Assembly (NCBI GenBank): GCA_028564925.1
Contig: CM053034.1
Location: 88,889,160 to 88,953,159 of the forward strand
Source of the DNA: Lithobates sylvaticus
Lineage: Eukaryota > Chordata > Amphibia > Anura > Ranidae
Direction of reading: 5' to 3'
Length of the DNA: 64,000 nucleotides
The notes beneath the pieces are model-generated. The model was not told where the DNA came from, did no database searches, and was given only the letters and a program-made list of their open reading frames with translations. Shown here one piece after another: positions 1 to 64,000 of the stretch. Position 1 is the first letter of the stretch. Every line of letters starts with the position of its first letter. The position numbers were made by a program, and so were the translations under genes.

Positions 1-719
1 ACTCAAGTGTTGCTTTAGCAGTGTGTTTGGGGTCATTGTCCTGCTGGAAGGTGAACCTCCGTCCTAGCCTCAAATTGCACACAGAGTGGTACAGGTTTTG
101 CTCAAGAATATCCCTGTATTTAGCACCATCCATCTTTCCCTCAACTCTGACCAGTTTCCCAGTCCTGACTGCTGAAAAACATCCCCACAGCATGATGCTG
201 CCACCACCATGTTTCTTTGGTGTTCTTTGGGTGATGTGTTGGGTTTGCGCCAGACATAGCGTTTTCTTTGATGGCCAAAAAGTTAAATTTTAGTCTCATC
301 ACACCAGAGCACCTTCCTCCATACATTTTGGGAGTCTCCCACATGCCTTTTCACAAACTCAAAATGTGCCATTTTGTTTTTTGCTGAAAGTAATGGCTTT
401 CTTCTGGCCATAAAGCCCAACTCTATGGAGCGTACGACTTATTGTCGTCCTATGTACAGATACTCCAGTCTCTGCTGTGGAACTATGCAGCTTAACTTAG
501 ATCTCTGTTCTGCCTCTCTGATTAACTCCCTCCTTACCCTGTCCGTGAATTTTGGTGTGCTGTTGTGACATGTTCTTTCCATTTGGTTACGATAGATTTG
601 ATGGTGCGCCTAGGGATCATCAAAGATTTGGATATTTTTTTTTTTTTATAACCAAATCCTGACTTGTACTTCTCAACAACATTGTCCCTTACTTGTTTGG
701 AGAGTTCTTTGGTCTTCAT
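1..719 (-). pseudogene. Tc1 transposase, N-terminal two thirds, decayed
   Basis: This would be the DDE transposase that excises and pastes the Tc1 element. The Met at 719 opens MKTKELSKQVRDNVVEKYKS, a helix-turn-helix start typical of Tc1, readable to about 534. Further down other frames give Tc1 blocks, including the first catalytic region (W-C-D-E-T-K) and [12 protein letters not shown]-like text near 141-344. Several stops and frame changes separate these blocks, so no functional protein is expected. The C-terminal DDE residues lie outside the window. Confidence 0.8.
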
Positions 720-1124
720 GGCAGTGTTTGGTTAGTGGTGCCTCTTGCTTAGGTGTTGCAGCCTCTGGGGCCTTTCAAAAAGGTGTGTGTATATGTAATG
801 ACAGATCATGTGACACTTAGATTGCACACAGGTGGATATCATTTCATAAATGATGTGACGTCTGAAGGTAATTGGTTGCACCAGAGCTTTTTATGGGCTT
901 CATAACAAAAGGGGGTGAATGAATACGCACATGCCAATTATCCCTTTTTTATTTCTGAAAAAATGTTTTATGTATATATTTTTTCTAATTTTACTTCACC
1001 AAGTTAGACTATTGTGTTCTGATCCATCACATATAATTTAGATTAAAAAAAACATTGAACTAAAGGCTGTAATGTACCAAAATAGGTAAAAACCCAAGGG
1101 GGTGAATACTTTTGCAAGGCACTG
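1..1124 (-). mobile_element. Tc1/mariner DNA transposon, 5' part, cut by window edge
   Basis: The right end is a terminal inverted repeat: read on the minus strand it starts CAGTGCCTTGCAAAAGTATT and abuts a TA target dinucleotide at 1125-1126. Transposase sequence follows on the minus strand from a Met at 719 to the window start. The left terminus lies outside the window. Interrupted frames show an inactive relic. The ITR text is typical of the amphibian/teleost Tc1 group. Confidence 0.85.
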
Positions 1125-1655
1125 TATGTAACACACTGTGACAGAGCTATTACAGAGAACCTACTGCTGTCTGTGTCTTATATCATAATGCTGATGATGT
1201 TAAAGCAGACCTTCACCCTCCTGAATAAGATCCTGCATCTGCACCCCTCCTCCCTTCCTCTGGCCAAATAGGGGATTTTAATTTTTTTATTTATTTCTTG
1301 TGTTTACCTGTTTTTTTCCCCTATTGAAAGTCCGTCCCTCCTTCCCATGCACATCACTCGCCTCAGGCAAATGACGCACACACTGCCCGTGGTGCCTCCC
1401 AGGCAATGTGACGCAAAGGCTTTCATTGAAGAATGGAAGGAGGGGGCAGGCCTATCAGTGCATCATTGAGAGGTCTGCCCACTGAGCCTGAAAAAGCCAG
1501 CAAGCCTCTTGATGACGTCAGATAGAACATGGCGGCATGGGATGGAGCTGTGGCCGGGTATGCAATGATGTTAGCATGTCAACGCTGGATCCACTGGGAT
1601 GGGTATCTCAAATGTGTTGATTTTACCATCAGGTAAAAATAAATAGATTTTTATA

Positions 1656-1672
<17 letters not shown>

Positions 1673-1720
<48 letters not shown>
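1673..1720. repeat. (TA)n microsatellite
   Basis: An uninterrupted TA dinucleotide run of about 24 units. Confidence 0.95.
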
Positions 1721-1721
<1 letters not shown>

Positions 1722-2048
1722 CACTGCCCCCGAAGGCGCTGCTGGTTTTATTGGGGTTAGCGTTACCTTCTTCACTTTGTCTCCGTCTAGGGTTTCCCAT
1801 GGTAAATGGCCCAAAGAAATGCAGAAACTGACACTGAATCTTCCTTTTGGGTTATTTATTTAAACAATAACACAGTCTCTTAGTGTAGAGTGGAAGGTAG
1901 GGAGGAAAGTTCAGTACTTTTGGAACAGCAAGGAAGTCTTATAGATAAAATCCAGAGAATAACTGTTTCACAGCTGGATTCTCATAAACCCCTGGATAGA
2001 CCTCCTCTCACTAGGCCTAGCGGCCGGCAGGGTGTTAAGTAAAGAAAA

Positions 2049-2114
2049 AGTCTCTGCCACAGACTTGAATGTAAAATACTTGAGGAAGAGTCTCTGCCAC
2101 AGACTTGAATGTAA
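2049..2114. repeat. Two-copy direct repeat, 26-bp unit
   Basis: The same 26 bases, starting AGTCTCTGCCACAGAC, occur at 2049-2074 and again at 2089-2114. Each copy itself contains a small CTCTGCCACAGAC partial palindrome. Confidence 0.9.
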
Positions 2115-4349
2115 CTGAGGGACATAAACAAATTTAGAGAGCCATCATACGGTACCAGTATCTCTCAGCCAGTCCGGCGATACCGTATGAGTGTAGATCC
2201 ATAAAGTGTCCTTCAACTGAGCCTCCAGGCCCCTTCAGGAGAAGGCCATGCATGAGGCTGGTTTCTCTGAAGAATCCTCCCCAGGACGCTCCTCCAGTTG
2301 CTGGGCCTCTCTTTAGATGAGACGGCACTGGCCACACTTGAATCATTAGGCCCCAATACCCATTCAGGCCTGTCCCTGCAGTTGCTTTGCCTCGGGCTAT
2401 CCAGCCCCAAGACTTGGAATTGCATGGATCCGCACCCCAGGCCAGGAGGGCCTTGAGGGCTGGTCAGGAGGACCAGGACCAAAAACAGACAGAAGATATC
2501 AAAGCACGTGATCTCAGTACCTTAAATACCCCCTCCCAGCATGCACAGCAGGATAAACACTCCCAATGGGCTGTTTCCGGGAGAAAGAATGGCATCCAAT
2601 ACACCCAGCTAAACTGCGTTCTCATACTTGCCGGCGATGGCAGCGACACCTGCGGCCAAGTAGAACTCGGTGCAATCCAGCTAGACTGATACTGAATTCA
2701 TAATTTAGCAGAATTAACCCTAAAACTAACTTTCAAAAACGCATAGCGTGCGTTTGTCAGGATCCAGCGCTATATAATATTATATATTTATTAATAAAAA
2801 TAATGAGGAGGTTGGCCGCAGTTCCTCTTAAACCTGTGCCATTTGTTATCAAGACTTCTTTCACATGGGGTGGAATTCACCTGTTCAGTGGCGGTTCTGA
2901 TCCCCCGCTGAGCAGAGTGGGTGGATGACAGGTCAATGTTCATATAGCTTATGCAAAGCGAACACAGACACAGCCCGCGCTACTCTAAGGATGGCTAGTG
3001 TAAACAAACCAGCTGTGCGTTTACACACAACTGCCCTCCAATCCAATTCGCTAGATGGAGAGGGAACGGATCCCTTTCCATTTTGTTTAGCGGATCAGAT
3101 TGGAGGTAGGCAGGTGTAAATGGACAAGTCAGTTTATATCCATCACTCTATAGAAGTAAATAGAGGGTCAGATCAGGTCCACCTGAAAAATGGCCAAGCG
3201 GAGCTGATCAGACCTGTCATGTTAAAGGAGCTTAATGCGAATGATCATACACAGTGAGATGCTACTTTACACTGCATTTTAAAAACCAATTTCCCCTTAC
3301 GGCTTGCCGCCCACCCTCAGTACATTTACTGCGGCAGGGTGGTATGGGCAGGATGGATCACATACATGTACATCAGCCAGCCTGTTCCAGGTTAGGGGCA
3401 TGCATGCCATGCGCGCACCTGTTGCTAACCCACTCTGTCACTGGCTACAGTGGGATTTTTTCAGAAGATTCTGCCCAATGATTTATGGCCAAGACTTGCC
3501 AATCGCAGCACAAAGTGCTGTATTTACAAACACTGTAAACGGCTGTGACGGCTCATACCGCGGAAGTACATCCATTTACTCCTTGTCATACAAGTAACCA
3601 GGCATACCCCTTCGATTATAGGACGACTTTGATCTTCCTTCCATATTGGGATGCATTTTGTTGTATGGCTGGTCTTTTTGGATTGCCACTTACCTTTTTG
3701 ATCCTTAAATTTGGATCTTTAGTCTGCAAGCCCTTTCTTTTCCCTGGAGACTATGCGGGGACCCTCGCTGGGACTCACAGATTTTTTGGATTCAGAAAAC
3801 TTTTTAACACTAGCCGCACACATTTTTCTTGTCATGTGGGATACCATGCAGAATCTTCATTGATACATTTTGGCTCTATACGTTTGTAAAACCCCCTGAA
3901 GAAGGGCATCAAGCCGGAAACGGTTGCTGGGTCTTACAGAGAGTTGCTTTTTATATGTATTCAATCTACTTTCAAATTGGATTTGTATATTCCACATGAT
4001 TTATTTTTAAACTCATGAATGTTTGTATTATACAAAATAAAGGGCCCCATGATTTCTATAAGCAGCCCCGATCACAGGCTGCAAGAACGAATCTCATTAG
4101 GGATGAATGCCTTCCTACTGTGTCCTAGCAGAGATGAGGTCTGCCTTCCTTTGATGAATGCAGTAGTGCTGGACTTTTGGGCTAAAAAAAAAAGCCCAGC
4201 TTGCCCTGCAAACTGTGCACCATGATAGCATTATTCAAATTTTTTTTTTTTTTTATATATAAAAAAAAAAAAAAAAAAAAAAAAAAGTCACAAAACATTA
4301 AGGATGGGCCCGGTGTTCGATTCGAACCCATGGCGAGCCCAGAACTATT

Positions 4350-4532
4350 GGGGCCGCTCGCATCAAATTCGTGTGATGCGAGCGGCCCCGCAATGCATTG
4401 CGGCCCGCGCAGTGCAATGCTGGCTGATGATTGGCCAAGCATGCACTGTGACCCCGCATGCTTGGCCAATCACAGCGCCGGCAGCGAGGAGAGCCATAAT
4501 TGGCTACAGGCAGGATGCCTGTAGCCAATTAT
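4350..4532. repeat. Three consecutive perfect stem-loops
   Basis: Hairpin 1 pairs 4350-4365 with 4374-4389 (16 bp, 8-nt loop). Hairpin 2 pairs 4428-4444 with 4456-4472 (17 bp, 11-nt loop). Hairpin 3 pairs 4496-4512 with 4516-4532 (17 bp, 3-nt loop). All three stems are perfect. The module sits at the left shoulder of the fold-back element and is probably part of a non-autonomous transposon. Confidence 0.85.
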
Positions 4533-4689
4533 AGCTCAGGGGCTTTAGTACACGCCCCACGGTATAAGTGCCGGCGGCCTCGCATATTCTGTTTCAGTCA
4601 GTGTCAGCGTGTCAGTGTGTTGCTGACTGCTGACAAGATATGCTTTATTTCTGGGGATATGTGTGTGCATGTTAGAACAGCATTGCAGT

Positions 4690-7036
4690 ATCACATCTGG
4701 GGGGTGTCTATAGGTGGCCTGTGAAGGGGGGCAGGTTTCCTGTGCTTAGAACTTTCCCTGCAAAAAAGTGTCATTTTTGCAGGAAAAAAGCTATTTAAAA
4801 GCACTCCCGGCTAATGAATTGATGGCTCCTGTAACACAGAGAACTGTCATTCATTGATAAAAAACCAAAAAAAAAGCGTAGGGGTCCCCCCTAATTCAAT
4901 AACCAGGCCCTTCAGGTCTGGGATGGATATTAAGGGGAACCCCAGCCCAAAAAAAAAAATGGCGTGGGGTCCCCCTCAAAATCCATACCAGACCCTTGAG
5001 GTCTGGGATGGATTTTAAGGGGAACCCTAGCCAAAAAAAATGGCGTGGGGTCCCCCTCAAAATCCATACCAGACCCTTATCCGAGCACGCAACCTGGCAG
5101 GCCGCAGGAAAGGAGGGGGGACGAGAGCACCCCCCCTCCCGCCTGAACCGTACCAGGCCACATGCCCTCAACATTGGGAGGATGCTTTGGGGGTCTAAGA
5201 CCCCCAAAGCACCTTGTCCCCATGTTGATGAGGACAAGGGCCTCTTCCCCACAACCGTGCCCGGTGGTTGTGGGGGTCTGCGGGCGGGGGGGCTTATCGG
5301 AATCTGGAAGCCCCCTTTAACAAGGAGACCCCCAGATCCCGCCCCCCCCCTGTGTGAAATGGTAAGGGTACCCCTACCATTTCACCAAGAAAGTGGCAAA
5401 AATGGTAAAAATGACAGGAGACGGTCTTTGACAATTCCTTTATTAAAATCTTCTTTCTTCATCCTTCGGTTTCTTCATCTTCTCCTTCCGTCTTCTCCTT
5501 CCGTCATCTTCTTCCATTTTCTTCTTCCTCCGATCCGCTTCTTCTTACGCTGGTCTTCTCGTCCTTCTCGTCCGGCATCTTCTTCCGTCGGCGTCGGTGT
5601 CTCTGTCTCTTCTTGGGCCGCTCCGCGCAATGGGAGGCTCCCGCTGTGTGAGGCTCCGCTCCGTCTGACAGGTCTTTTATAATGGAGGGCACCTGGTGAC
5701 CCCGCCCCCTCTGACGCACGGGGACATCATGGGGAATTCCATGATGGCTTTCCCCATGACGTCAGAGGGGGGCGGGGTCACCAGGTGCCCTCCGTTTTAA
5801 AAGACCTGTCAGACGGAGCGGAGCCTTACACAGCCGGAGCCTCCCATTGCGCGGAGCGGCCCAAGAAGACACCGACGCCGACAGAAGAAGATGCCGAACG
5901 AGAAGGACAAGAAGACCAGCGCAAGAAGAAGCGGATCGGAGGAAGAAGAAAATGGAAGAAGAAGATGGAAGAAGATGACGGAAGGAGAAGAAGATGAAGA
6001 AACCGAACGATGAAGAAAGAAGAAAGAAGATTTTAATAAAGGAATTGTCAAAGACCGTCTCCTGTCATTTTTACCATTTTTGCCACTTTCTTGGTGAAAT
6101 GGTAGGGGTACCCTTACCATTTCACACAGGGGGGGGGCAGGATCTGGGGGTCCCCTTGTTAAAGGGGGCTTCCAGATTCCGATAAGCCCCCCCGCCCGCA
6201 GACCCCCACAACCACCGGGCACGGTTGTGGGGAAGAGGCCCTTGTCCTCATCAACATGGGGACAAGGTGCTTTGGGGGTCTTAGACCCAATGTTGAGGGC
6301 ATGTGGCCTGGTACGGTTCAGGCGGGAGGGGGGGGCGCTCTCGTCCCCCCCTCTTTTCCTGCGGCCTGCCAGGTTGCGTGCTCGGATAAGGGTCTGGTAT
6401 GGATTTTGAGGGGGACCCTACGCCATTTTTTTTTTTTTTGGCTGGGGTTCCCCTTAATATCCATCCCAGACCTGAAGGGCCTGGTTATTGAATTTGGGGG
6501 GACCCCTACGCTTTTTTTTTTTCATTTTTTTATTTTTTATCAATGACTTTTTTTTTATGAATGAGTTTCAATGAATGACTGTTCTCTGTATTACGGGAGC
6601 CGTCAATACACATTAGCCGCGAGTGATTTTAAATTGCTTTTTTACTTTCAAAAATGACACTTTGCACAGAGACAGTTCTAAACACGGGAAACATGCGCCC
6701 CTTCACAGGCATACTATAGACACCCCCCAGGTACGAAATTTAAAGGAATATTACACTTTTATTGTTTCAATTTAAGCATTATTAAAATCACTGCTCCTGA
6801 AAAAACTGACGTTTTTAAAACTTCTTTTTGCATTGATACATGTCCCCTGGGGCAGGACCCAGGTCCCCAAACACTTTTTATGACATTAACATGCATATTA
6901 GCCTTTAAAATTAGCACTTTTAATTTCGAGCGTTCGCATCCATTATAACTAATAGCGTTCTAAAGCTCGCACAGACTTTAGGTCCGTTCGCGGGTTCTGG
7001 TGCGAGCCGAACGGGGGGGGTGTTCGGCTCATCCCT
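4690..7036. mobile_element. Long fold-back (palindromic) non-autonomous DNA element
   Basis: Two arms of about 1 kb are reverse complements of each other, with the centre near 5738. For example the GGGGTGTCTATA block near 4700 matches inverted text near 6720, and the GC-rich block at 5697 matches 5779. The arms include purine-rich (GAA-type) stretches at 5890-6040. The right end carries AGGGATGAGCCGAACACCCC on the minus strand. The outer left part (4306-4690) does not mirror the right end, so the left terminus is altered or a different element abuts it. A half copy of the same family lies at 24715-25458. No transposase frame was found; long open frames in the arms are palindrome artefacts. 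Confidence 0.8.
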
Positions 7037-7496
7037 ACAAAACATACGTTTTTAGTAAACTTTAAAATTAAATGTATCAAACGCTGTTATACTTTCCCTA
7101 TAACAGCAAGAATTATTCGTGGACCTGGGAAAATGTAGCCACATTAACACTGGGCAGAACCTGAGATAATACAGTACTGCACTGTTGTTAAGTTCCATGC
7201 AAACGTTTTAGTAGACAATCCTGTAAACAGGGCTTTTTTTCAGCAGGAACCCAGTTCCGGCACCTTCAGCACTGAATATATGCAATGGCAAGGAGTGCTG
7301 GGCTGTGTTGGAGGGTCTAATGCTGGCTGCGGGGGGATCTATTGTTCCTGGAGGTGATCTATTAATGCATGGCAGTCTTTTGTCGCTGGGGAGGTCTGGC
7401 TGAGAGGGGTATAAATAGACTGGAACCTAGAACAGCTCCTGGGGGAGTAAGAACCAGCCCGAGGGCTTAAGTGTCCCTGGGACCTGCAACACTAAA

Positions 7497-8918
7497 CAGA
7501 GGCGTTGCTAGGGGGGTGCGGTCCGCACCCGGGTGACACCCTCCCTGTTTTTTTTTTTGATTTAATTTTTTTTTTAATTGTTTTTTTATTTTTTTAGCTG
7601 CCGCAGCCCGGGTGACACCCGCTAGAGGGGTGACACCCTCCCTGTTTTTTTTTTGGTTTTTTTTTTTTTTTTTTTAGCTGCCGTTCACCCAGCCCAGCGC
7701 CGTTTTCGCTGGGCTGAAACAACACACCGCAGCAGCGCCTGGTGTCCTCCTTCCTACTTCCTTCTTCCAGCCTCAGCCTGTCTGTCACATCTCACAGAGT
7801 GCAGACAGGATGATGACGTGACGTCACTACACAGTGTCTGTGCTCCGCCCGGGCGGCACGGCAGCTGCAGGTTGTGAAGCTGCCCTCCTCTCCAGACGCC
7901 CGGCGCCCGAAACATGTCCTCCGGGAAGCGGCACTGCAATCCCCTATTATTGTGACAGGCAGGCGGGGAGAGATGCCGGCTGCCTATCACAATTACACTC
8001 CTCGGAGCCCAGGCTCCTCCACATGACTGTACACAACAGGAGGAAGAGCCTGGACAGAGCCACGCTGATCTGAGGTCTGTGAATGTAGGGAGGAGAGAAA
8101 TACACAATGGGCAGATATACATGGGGGGGGGGGGGGGGGGGGTGTATATTATGGGGATTACACAGGGGGGGGGGGTACATTATGGGGATTACACAGGGGG
8201 GGGGGTACATTATGGGGATTACACAGGGGGGGGGGGTACATTATGGGGATTACACAGGGGGGATTACACAGGGGGTACATTATGGGAATTACACAGGGGG
8301 GCGCATCAGGGGGATACATCAGCGGAATTACACAGGGGGGCACATTAGGGGGATTACACGGGGGTACTTTAGGGGATTACACAGGGGTACTACACAGGGG
8401 GGGGGGGTTACATTAGGGGGATTGCACTGGAAGGGGATTACACTGTTACACTGGGGGGGGATTTAGACTTGGGGCTTAGTCTAATAGGCCTGGGTCTATT
8501 TTTTGTCCCAGTCCAGGCCTGGGTGACACCATTAAGAGGGAAGTGATATCCGACCGTGATGGTGTCACCCCCATCCGTGACAGTGCATGGATTGGCACAC
8601 TGGCATAAACCACAACATTTACAGGGGCTCGTTTGGAGTGCGCACCATGATCGCTGCCATCCCAAAACTAGCCTGCCCAGCACCCTGCAGAGCACTGTGG
8701 CAGGCTAGGCAGAAGAGAGCCCGATGCACTAGCTTGCTAAGTGTCTACTGCTCTGTCCTGCTCCTGCTGTCACTCTGCAGTGGCAGGACAGAACACTGTG
8801 GCAGGCTAAGGGGGAGAGCTGTGCTGATGCGCTAGCCTGCTCAGTGACCTGGGGGGGGGGGGGGGGACGACACCATATTTTACCGTACCAGGTGACACCA
8901 ACCCTAGTGACGCCACTG
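7497..8918. mobile_element. Non-autonomous hAT-superfamily transposon with perfect 8-bp TSD
   Basis: The ends are CAGAGGCGTTGCTAGGG on the left and the inverse of CAGTGGCGTCACTAGGG on the right. The 8-bp sequence ACACTAAA flanks both sides (7489-7496 and 8919-8926), the hAT signature. There is no transposase frame. The interior has a CpG-rich block (about 7680-8080) and a G-rich minisatellite (about 8118-8460). Confidence 0.9.
8118..8460. repeat. G-rich minisatellite inside the hAT element
   Basis: Degenerate tandem units of the form GGGGATTACACAGGGGG with TACATTATG between them, about 27-40 bp per unit. The G-runs could form quadruplexes on the plus strand. Open frames here are repeat artefacts. 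Confidence 0.9.
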
Positions 8919-9554
8919 ACACTAAATAAATCCTTTTGGGGTCTCAGGTCCAGTTAGAGCTCGGGGACCTCTGGCCTAAGCATCCTGAAAGCATGCAAAA
9001 AGCTCTCCTGAGGATCCAGGTCAAAGGCAACAAATACAAAAGCTGACTGGTACTGCAGGTGGCATTATGGTATACAGGGCACAGTGAGTACCTGCCATGC
9101 GGATTCTAGAGATTTTCCTTTGCACCATTTGGAAGAGCTCAATGCAGTAGATCCAGGATTTTTCTCCTGTTGAGGTGTCCCTGTTTGGAATCTAGTTCAC
9201 CCTTCACATTCAAAAAAGGTGATCTCATTGTGAAGGACCAAATCAGCATTAGAGTCCTCCATTACAGTTTTGTTTGAATTTTTCGGAGTAACCCTCACCC
9301 TATCCCAGTTCTTTTAGCAAATAAACGTAAAAAAAAACAAAAAAACAAACAAACATTCACGGCCTAATCTTTGACTTAAGTGACTGTGAAATGCTGTGTG
9401 CCCGTTTGCCATGTGCCTATCAGGGAATGGAACCTTGGACCAAACAGTCGGCCCAGTCTGGGATCTGTGCTACATATACTATACATATTCTAGCGCTGTG
9501 GGCACTAGCATAGACATTTTTTTTTAATTCAGAAAAAAAAAAAAGCAGAAAACA

Positions 9555-9797
9555 GCATTTTTAAAAAGGACCGTTTTATTATAAAAGAATATTTACACAT
9601 TACCAAATCATATTTGGTTAAAACTTCACAGTCTCTCTCTATGCTTCTCCCAATTATACATCTTCTTGGTGGTATTACTTATGCCACATTTTCTTATCCC
9701 CTGAGGTTTGGTGGCAAGTCCAATGACATCTTCTATTACCACTGAGGCTTGATGAATAACAATGGCATCCTCTGTTATGCCCAAGGTTTGGCGATAC
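9555..9797 (-). promoter_or_regulatory. ANO9 3' UTR with polyadenylation signal
   Basis: On the minus strand, DNA after the TGA (ending at 9798) reaches an AATAAA hexamer at 9580-9575, about 220 nt downstream. The 3' UTR extent is inferred and the cleavage site is a guess some 20 nt beyond the hexamer. Confidence 0.6.
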
Positions 9798-63990
<54,193 letters not shown>

Positions 63991-64000
63991 CTAAGAAGTA

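Larger units (their letters stand above)
1127..4305. other. Flanking DNA without a recognised gene
   Basis: This is downstream flank of the anoctamin gene. I see a (TA)n microsatellite, a short direct duplication and a GC-rich block at about 1720-2700 that may belong to an unclassified repeat. A segment near 3870-3930 resembles text that recurs in frog repeats. The longest open frame (3545-3889, plus, 114 codons) has no recognisable family and no coding context. Confidence 0.5.

Noticed and set aside
1721-2700. Possible LTR or unknown GC-rich repeat
   Set aside because: I could not find paired ends, primer-binding site or coding parts; left unassigned.
3545-3889. 114-codon frame with hydrophobic stretch
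   Set aside because: No family, no splice or promoter context, and adjacent text resembles dispersed frog repeats.
4996-5682. 228-codon plus-strand open frame
   Set aside because: It lies in an arm of the fold-back palindrome, mirrors a minus-strand frame in the other arm, and matches no family.
8079-8466. Gly/Tyr/Thr repeat protein frames
   Set aside because: They are translations of the G-rich minisatellite inside the hAT element, open in several frames at once.
9600-9797. About 60 further open codons after the ANO9 stop
   Set aside because: The frame would need a phase-0 entry that exon 18 does not supply; treated as 3' UTR.

Overview
The window looks like intronic and flanking DNA from an anuran amphibian, probably ranid-like. 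The evidence is a host gene with large introns packed with Tc1 transposons, Tx1-type L1 and L2/CR1 LINEs, a Ngaro-type tyrosine-recombinase retrotransposon, and many palindromic MITEs (hAT with 8-bp duplications, TTAA, TWA/TCA and TA target types). The species is inferred; no marker gene fixes it.

One host protein gene was found. It is an anoctamin (TMEM16) on the minus strand, best matched to ANO9 (TMEM16J). Nineteen coding exons with GT-AG borders and consistent phases run from 63990 down to a TGA ending at 9798. They give 637 codons covering the pore/scramblase domain and the C-terminus; the N-terminal part lies beyond the right edge. The gene continues into a 3' UTR with an AATAAA at 9580-9575. 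The family's acidic Ca2+ ligands are present, and the protein ends in S-T-E-V, a PDZ-ligand-like tail.

Layout from left to right: 1-9550 is downstream flank, with a Tc1 cut by the window edge, a triple-hairpin module, a 2.3-kb fold-back element and a hAT element with a perfect 8-bp target duplication. 9.6-21.8 kb holds ANO9 exons 19 to 12 with MITEs and a 31-bp tandem array. 22-33.8 kb has introns with TTAA MITEs, a Tc1/fold-back chimera, exons 11 to 9 and a 52-bp L2 insertion. 33.85-34.55 kb is a Tx1 LINE tail. 34.8-41.4 kb is a near-whole, young-looking Ngaro element in the same sense as the host gene. 41.5-49.7 kb has exons 8 to 4 with a Tx1 tail, two Tc1 relics, a hAT MITE and an L2 copy. 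50.8-57.7 kb is a nearly full-length Tx1-type L1, antisense to the host and flanked by a 15-bp duplication. 58-64 kb has hAT MITEs, a CR1 fragment split by a MITE, a TTAA element and exons 3 to 1.

No rRNA, tRNA or CRISPR array was seen. No wholly new system is evident. The most useful results are the ANO9 gene model with its two possible C-termini, the Ngaro with an SGNH-hydrolase-like region, and several clean nested, chimeric or inverted transposon structures.
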